A DNA stretch of 36,985 nt from Paulinella micropora (Eukaryota > Cercozoa > Imbricatea > Euglyphida). Positions 31,449-36,985 of this stretch are shown in pieces (within the stretch, counting starts at the first letter, position 1; each line of letters opens with the position of its first letter). The notes beneath the pieces are model-generated. The model searched no databases. It saw only the letters and a list, made by a program, of their open reading frames with translations, and was not told the origin of the DNA. Location: positions 439,609 to 476,593 of the forward strand of contig BJOX01000261.1 of assembly GCA_009731375.1 (NCBI GenBank), written 5' to 3'. The position numbers were made by a program, and so were the translations under genes.

Positions 31449-31472
31449 ATAGTTTCGACGCGTAGAAACTAT
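31449..31472 (+). terminator. Hairpin after the major capsid gene
   Basis: ATAGTTTC-8 nt-GAAACTAT, 38 bp downstream of the capsid stop. Confidence 0.45.
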
Positions 31473-31545
31473 ATTCATAAACAGCTTGAAAAACAAAAAA
31501 GAAAGTTAATTAGAATAAATAATGTTTTTTCTTGTATAATAATAT

Positions 31546-31600
31546 AGAATAAGAGAGAAAAATCTGGCGAAGACAGATAGAATCGCAATTCTAAAATATC
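31546..31600 (+). promoter_or_regulatory. Leader element before the second structural gene
   Basis: Resembles 27170-27221: AGAATAAGAGAGA, then a short variable part, then CGCAATTCTAAAATATC. The related AATTCTAAAATATCAAT also occurs at about 11529-11545. Confidence 0.4.
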
Positions 31601-31635
31601 AATCACTACCCACCAGAGAAATTTGGTCGCACAAG

Positions 31636-32880
31636 ATGATGGAGGGAATTTTGTTAATTTAATGTAGTTCTAATGGAGGTTTAAAAGTTGGAGATAGTAA
31701 GACTGCATTTGGTGAAACCATTGTCAGTCAATTAACTCCTATTATTCAGGAAACTTTTCCTTATACGATACATACACGTGTATTGAATAAGGTAGAAAAT
31801 TTAACTGGAACTGTTACACATAACAATGCCAAAGCAGTCTTATGAACAGGAACTACCGCACTTTCCACTGCTCAAATTACCAGCAGAAAAAGATTGAAAT
31901 ATAGGGCTGGTATGGGTGTCTGTATTAGATTTACTATGTTATGGGAAATAGGGGCGAATTCTGTATTTAGTGGATATATTGATATAGGTGATGGTCAAAC
32001 AGACTGCTTATATTTTGGTCATTCCAGTGCTAATGGTATGAAAATCAGACAGTTAAATAATGGTGTAGAAACCTTTTATACCCAAGCGACATGAGATGAA
32101 CCATGCAATGGGACTAAGATTATGCCTGCCGTAGATTGGTCAAAAGGAAATATGTGTGAAATCAGATATCAATATTTGGGATATGGTAATATTTCATTCT
32201 TTATGGAAAATAAAAATACTTGTGATTTTACTTTAGTTCATACTATTAAATATGCGGGAAACAATACAGAGCATTCTCTTTCAAACTCTGTTCTACCTTT
32301 TATCGCTTCTATTTCAAATTTAGTGGGTGGTGTTGTTAATTGTAAATTAAAAGTTGCTTCCGTTGGTATGTTTGTTGAGGAAACAAACACCATAAATACA
32401 ATCATAAAAAATAGTATTGAAGGAAATAAAAACTGATCACAAACAGAATCGCCAATCATAACAATTAGAAATAAGGCTTTATTTAATAATGTTAAAACTA
32501 ATAATTCAAATGTTTATCAGACTTTATTGAGTTTAGTAAATGAAGATAACAAAAATAACACTATTAGTGTAATGTTAAATCCTACATTGAATGTAAATCA
32601 AAATTTTGTTGATGTTGATGCGAAAACATCTATTGTTGATTATGATGTAAGTGCCACCGCGATAAGTGTTGCTGGAATTTTATCAATGAAAATTTATTTA
32701 GCTACAGGGAGTAACACCATTTTAAACTTACGAGACTACACCCATCCATCCACATCACTGATCCTCAATAAAATTAATTACAGCACTAATTGCCAGTGGT
32801 ATTTGCTGTGGCCTTTTGAGAAATTGATATACTATCACCTGGAGTTAGAAAAATATCGGAGCAAAAAATCAAAAAAATAA
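31636..32880 (+). pseudogene. Second large structural protein, in-frame stops only
   Basis: One frame of 415 codons with TAA 31660 and TGA at 31843, 32092 and 32434, and no frameshift in 1.2 kb. Contains GLKVGDSKTAFGETIVSQLT, WEIGANSVFSGYIDIGDGQ, GNMCEIRYQYLGYGNISFF and TIRNKALFNNVKTN. Related proteins are, as I recall, encoded by large DNA viruses and adintovirus-like elements as virion-associated proteins; the function is not established. The C-terminal 40 residues (KLIYYHLELEKYRSKKSKK) look divergent. The start at 31636 is the first Met in frame after the leader element. Confidence 0.7.
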
Positions 32881-32916
32881 TAAACAGAAAGGGATAGCGG
32901 TAAGTAAAATATCAAT

Positions 32917-33203
32917 CATAAATATTTTTTTACTTCGTTTTTAATTTCTGTAAATTTCTCAAACCACTGCTGTTTCATAACTCATTCAAGATATGGCTTA
33001 TCGATAACTGCTACATCTTGAATTTTCTTACATTTATACTTACCAAATGGAAAAATATTCTTCTGCTTCCCTTCTCTACTTTTTTCAATTGCTTTAATTT
33101 CATCATCAATTATCTTTTGTACATCTTTTACTGAAAATGTTTCCTTATTCTTCTCAATTGAAAGTTGTTCAAATTTTTCAGATAGTCTGGCGAGGGTGGT
33201 CAT
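32917..33203 (-). pseudogene. Small protein with an ExoX C-terminal/DUF3820-like motif
   Basis: 73 codons from 33203: MTTLARLSEKFEQL, a charged helix, then NIFPFGKYKCKKIQDVAVIDKPYLE, where TGA stands at the place of the motif's Trp (YLxW). The same frame continues 21 codons (VMKQQWFEKFTEIKNE) to TGA at about 32917-32919. In bacteria this small zinc-less domain (PFGKYKG...YLxWL) occurs in exonuclease X-like and phage proteins. Here it lies alone next to the right TIR. Role unknown. Confidence 0.6.
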
Positions 33204-33241
33204 TAGTCTACATAGATTTAGAAAAAATTTATGGGAAAATT

Positions 33242-33467
33242 AATTATTTACCAACTTTCAATACAGAGCACATTTTTATTTTTGAAAAAAGATAAGGGGG
33301 CTCAGCACAGCAGGAAAAACTAAGAAAAGGTGGATAAGAAGCTTAGTATTGATAGTTTGCGAAAAAGTGTGATTTTCTAGTTTTTGTAGTTTTTGTTGAT
33401 TAATAGGAGAGCGAAATATGGAGAAAAGAGCTAAATTTATATATATGAATATAAAGATAACTGTGCT
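33242..33467 (-). repeat. Right terminal inverted repeat of the Polinton
   Basis: Reverse complement of 4581-4816 with scattered substitutions. The terminal CT is at 33466-33467, followed by ATAGTG. Confidence 0.9.
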
Positions 33468-35197
33468 ATAGTGGTACCATATGTAGTTCTTTCTGTGATG
33501 TTAAGCTGATACAGCGCCAGCAAAACAGAAACAGATATAAAAGATACTATCATATCATGATTTTTTTTTCTACTCTGAATTCTACAGTGTAAATTAAAAA
33601 AAGACAACAGACAAAAAAAAGATAAAAAGACAACAGTGTTTTTGTTTCTTTTGTTTTTTGTTTCTGTTATTTTATGTGTTTTCTTTTTCTCGTTAACGCT
33701 CTGCTGGCTTTTTTTCTTTGTTCTTTGTTTTCTCTCTCTCTCTCTCTCACACACACTCTCTCCTCTTTCTCTTTCTTTTCTCGACCTTTTTATTCTTTCC
33801 AGGAGCTTTCTGTTGAACCTTCGTTCCAGTTTTCCTTTTGAGCTTCTACTGTCGTTCCTTGGAACCAAAATTCTTTTGAATTTAGCTCTTCTTATTTTTA
33901 TTTTTTCTTCTTCTTTCTTTTCCCATTAAACCTTGCTTACTGAAAAAAAAAACTTATTTAAATGAAGTATTACTTTTGGTATCTTATCTAGTTTCGATAT
34001 TGAATTAGTTTCCGGTTTGTTTGATCCATCTAGACGAGATAAGATATTACTCAATATCTAAGCCAGCGAAGAAATTGAATAGACCCCCGATGCCAAAATG
34101 ATTGCACACTCCGGTCAAAAAAGGCATTTTTTAAAAAGTTGATGGTGAGGTGAGTTTTGTCTTGTTTCTTGGGAACGAGGGCAGGGACTTACAGGAGCGT
34201 TGGTGGATGAGCAGTCTAGGTGTTTTCCTAGTGACTAATGTTTTTTTCAGGGGGAAAATCAGTTTGTTCGTAAAGTCACAACTCTTGGAAAAAAGTTCAA
34301 GTCATTTCTTGGTGTGTGTTGATATGGTCGCCATGCTCGGGCGCAGTGGTGGTGTGGTTCCTGCCCTAGGGTGATTTTGGAAAGTTCGCTTTGCTTTTCA
34401 CAGGGGAGTGACAGAGGTGATTTTTTTCCTGTTTTTCAGGCTGCTGTCTTTCTCTGCTGTGTTTCGTTGCTAGATGGCGAGCAATGCAAGCTAAATGTGT
34501 TTTGCAGATGAATATACATGTTTGTCGATGTGAAGAAAGAAGGTGAGGTTTGTTTCGCCACTTGTTGCCACAATATAGAACCAGCAATTTTGATCATTTG
34601 TACATCATGGCGAGCGCTTCGTCGTTCGTGGCTGCTATCGCATTCGTATGTCGTTGATACAGCCGTATTATGCTATGTAAATGTTGCGTTGAATGTTTGT
34701 CTACCTTTCAGTAATATTGCGTTAAAAAACAGAGAGGTGTTGTGGTTGGGTGTTCAGGTCTACGTTCTGTGCATACGATGTCATAATATGCCACACAGAC
34801 AACTCGATCGCAAGACACATACACAAAGCTTGCAGATGCATCAGACACACACACTCACATAAAAACATGTGTACTCACTCACAGCATAACAAATTGCAAG
34901 TTTATTCACCTACACACTCATTCATGCTTCCACGAGAAACACTACTGCTACTACTAGGCCTAGGCCTTCGATTTAATGAAGTTAAATTTAACTTCTGATC
35001 ACACATACAAATCGTTAGCTCAAGAGCTATTGATTTAACTAGATGGTGACCTATTTCTCAGATTATTAATAAAATGAAAAAATGAGTTATTAAGAGTATT
35101 AATAAAAAAATAAAAGTAGATTGGAGGTATTATTAACAAAAAATGAAAATGGAAAGGTATTAATACTGATGATATATATATGTATATGTAATATATT
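33468..35197. other. Host right flank of the Polinton, no gene recognised
   Basis: AT-rich, with a CT/CA stretch near 33731-33775. The open frames are short or low-complexity. Nothing assignable. Confidence 0.5.
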
Positions 35198-35198
35198 A

Positions 35199-35290
<92 letters not shown>

Positions 35291-35328
35291 TACTACTAAC
35301 TACTACTACTACTACTACTACTACTATA

Positions 35329-35379
<51 letters not shown>

Positions 35380-35437
35380 CTACTACTACCTACTATACTG
35401 CTACTACTACCACTACTACTACTACTATTACTACTAT

Positions 35438-35473
<36 letters not shown>

Positions 35474-35512
35474 CACTACCACCACTACTACTACTGCTAC
35501 TGCTACTACTAC
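35198..35512. repeat. TAC (ACT) trinucleotide microsatellite
   Basis: Long TAC array with TATAC, TTC, ACC and GCTAC interruptions. Poly-Tyr/Thr/Leu frames are artefacts. Confidence 0.95.
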
Positions 35513-36315
<803 letters not shown>

Positions 36316-36985
36316 GATAATTAGTATACAACTTATTAATAGGTGCCAATAAGTCATGAATTTAATACAAACCATTAGGAAAAATATTTTTCAGCTGTAC
36401 GAAAAGCAAGCATTCTTCATTTTTAAAAGTATCGTTGTTAAGTGGAAAAAATATTGACAACAGTGTCTTTAATAACGAATAATATTGTATTACGTATGAA
36501 TGAAAAATATTGTGTTAGGATATTATATCAAAAGGACATATAAGTTTTGTAATAGTTTTACGTAAACAATTTTTTATGAAATACGTGCCACCAGTCTTGC
36601 CAGTTAGATTACCGGTATCATAAGTGGGAAGTGTTGTATTCAACTAAGTACTCTATTAAAAGTATTTCGTAAATAACAGAAAAAGTCAAAACGAAAGATA
36701 TGTTTAGTTGTTATATTATTATTACCGGATCGACGTTGCTGATAACTGCATCATCGTTTGCTTGGAAAATATATTTTTAGTTATTAAATTATTAGAAGTC
36801 ATGACTTAGCTTCATCATCAATTATTAATAATAGACTTGATTCTGTTTGCCACTACGCAATCACTCTTTAATGAACATGCAACTCAAAGTTTCAAAGTGT
36901 GAGATGTTGATGATGAAGTTACGAGCGGTGTGCCCCGGGGACCAAAAAAAAAAGCGGGGGGGGGATTGTAGGAGAGAGAGCGCGC
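36316..36985. other. Host sequence, nothing recognised
   Basis: AT-rich with no significant open frame. The last 45 bases become low-complexity (A-run, G-run, AGAG), which may be a contig-edge artefact or the start of another microsatellite. Confidence 0.5.

Larger units (their letters stand above)
4581..33467. mobile_element. Polinton/Maverick (adintovirus-like) element, degraded, with a nested transposon
   Basis: Bounded by terminal inverted repeats starting AG and ending CT. It contains the diagnostic Polinton set: protein-primed PolB, retrovirus-type integrase, FtsK/A32-type ATPase, adenain-like protease, penton-like and major capsid proteins. Length is 28,887 bp, or about 20.5 kb without the 8,366-bp nested insertion and its target duplication, which is close to the usual 15-20 kb. 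PolB, integrase, fibre and capsid genes all carry stops, frameshifts or inversions, so this copy should not be autonomous. No matching 6-bp target duplication is visible (CATTAT on the left, ATAGTG on the right). Confidence 0.9.

Noticed and set aside
10103-31472. Hairpins considered as CRISPR repeats or bacterial terminators
   Set aside because: No regular spacing or spacers, and the genome context is eukaryotic with spliced genes nearby.

Overview
The window is eukaryotic, most likely from a microsatellite-rich invertebrate animal genome. The flanks carry long GATA, TATG, CT/CA, TAC and GA arrays. One minus-strand segment near 2.1 kb reads like an NLR-type leucine-rich-repeat exon, and most of the window is a transposon inside a transposon. 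The species cannot be read from the sequence.

Layout: 1-4580 is host DNA: microsatellites, a 396-base N gap, two exon-like segments on the minus strand, and otherwise nothing recognisable. 4581-33467 is a degraded Polinton/Maverick (adintovirus-like) element of 28.9 kb, about 20.5 kb without its nested insertion, bounded by imperfect terminal inverted repeats of roughly 230 bp that start AG and end CT. From left to right it carries: a broken protein-primed DNA polymerase B; two small coiled-coil ORFs; an APAT-repeat basic protein; a minus-strand retrovirus-type integrase whose catalytic core has been flipped; a long fibre-like protein with internal repeats and a C-terminal S74-type chaperone domain; a small membrane protein; a small unknown gene split by the nested transposon; an FtsK/A32-type packaging ATPase; a pX-like Gly-rich basic protein; a coiled-coil basic protein; an adenain-like cysteine protease; a penton-like minor capsid protein; a double-jelly-roll major capsid protein candidate; a second large structural protein; and a minus-strand ExoX-C-like protein beside the right TIR. 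Together these are the replication, integration, packaging, maturation and capsid genes of a virus-like element. Most are interrupted, so this copy looks non-functional.

17260-25621 is a second, younger transposon of 8362 bp inserted in one of the Polinton genes. It has 557-bp, nearly identical terminal inverted repeats and a 4-bp GACG target duplication. Excising it in silico leaves the interrupted Polinton frame open. It carries two divergently transcribed genes whose exons join in frame through short GT-AG introns: a 4-exon, about 1005-residue protein resembling the DUF7869-type transposase-like family fused to a SAP domain, and a 5-exon, 676-residue protein I do not recognise. This two-gene element is the best candidate in the window for something undescribed.

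33468-36985 is host DNA again, mostly AT-rich sequence and long TAC and CT microsatellites.

Other unusual signals: premature stops in the Polinton genes repeatedly fall where an internal repeat copy or the family has Tyr (TAA/TAG) or Trp (TGA); perfect short hairpins sit just after or across several Polinton stop codons; and there are three separate small inversions inside the Polinton.
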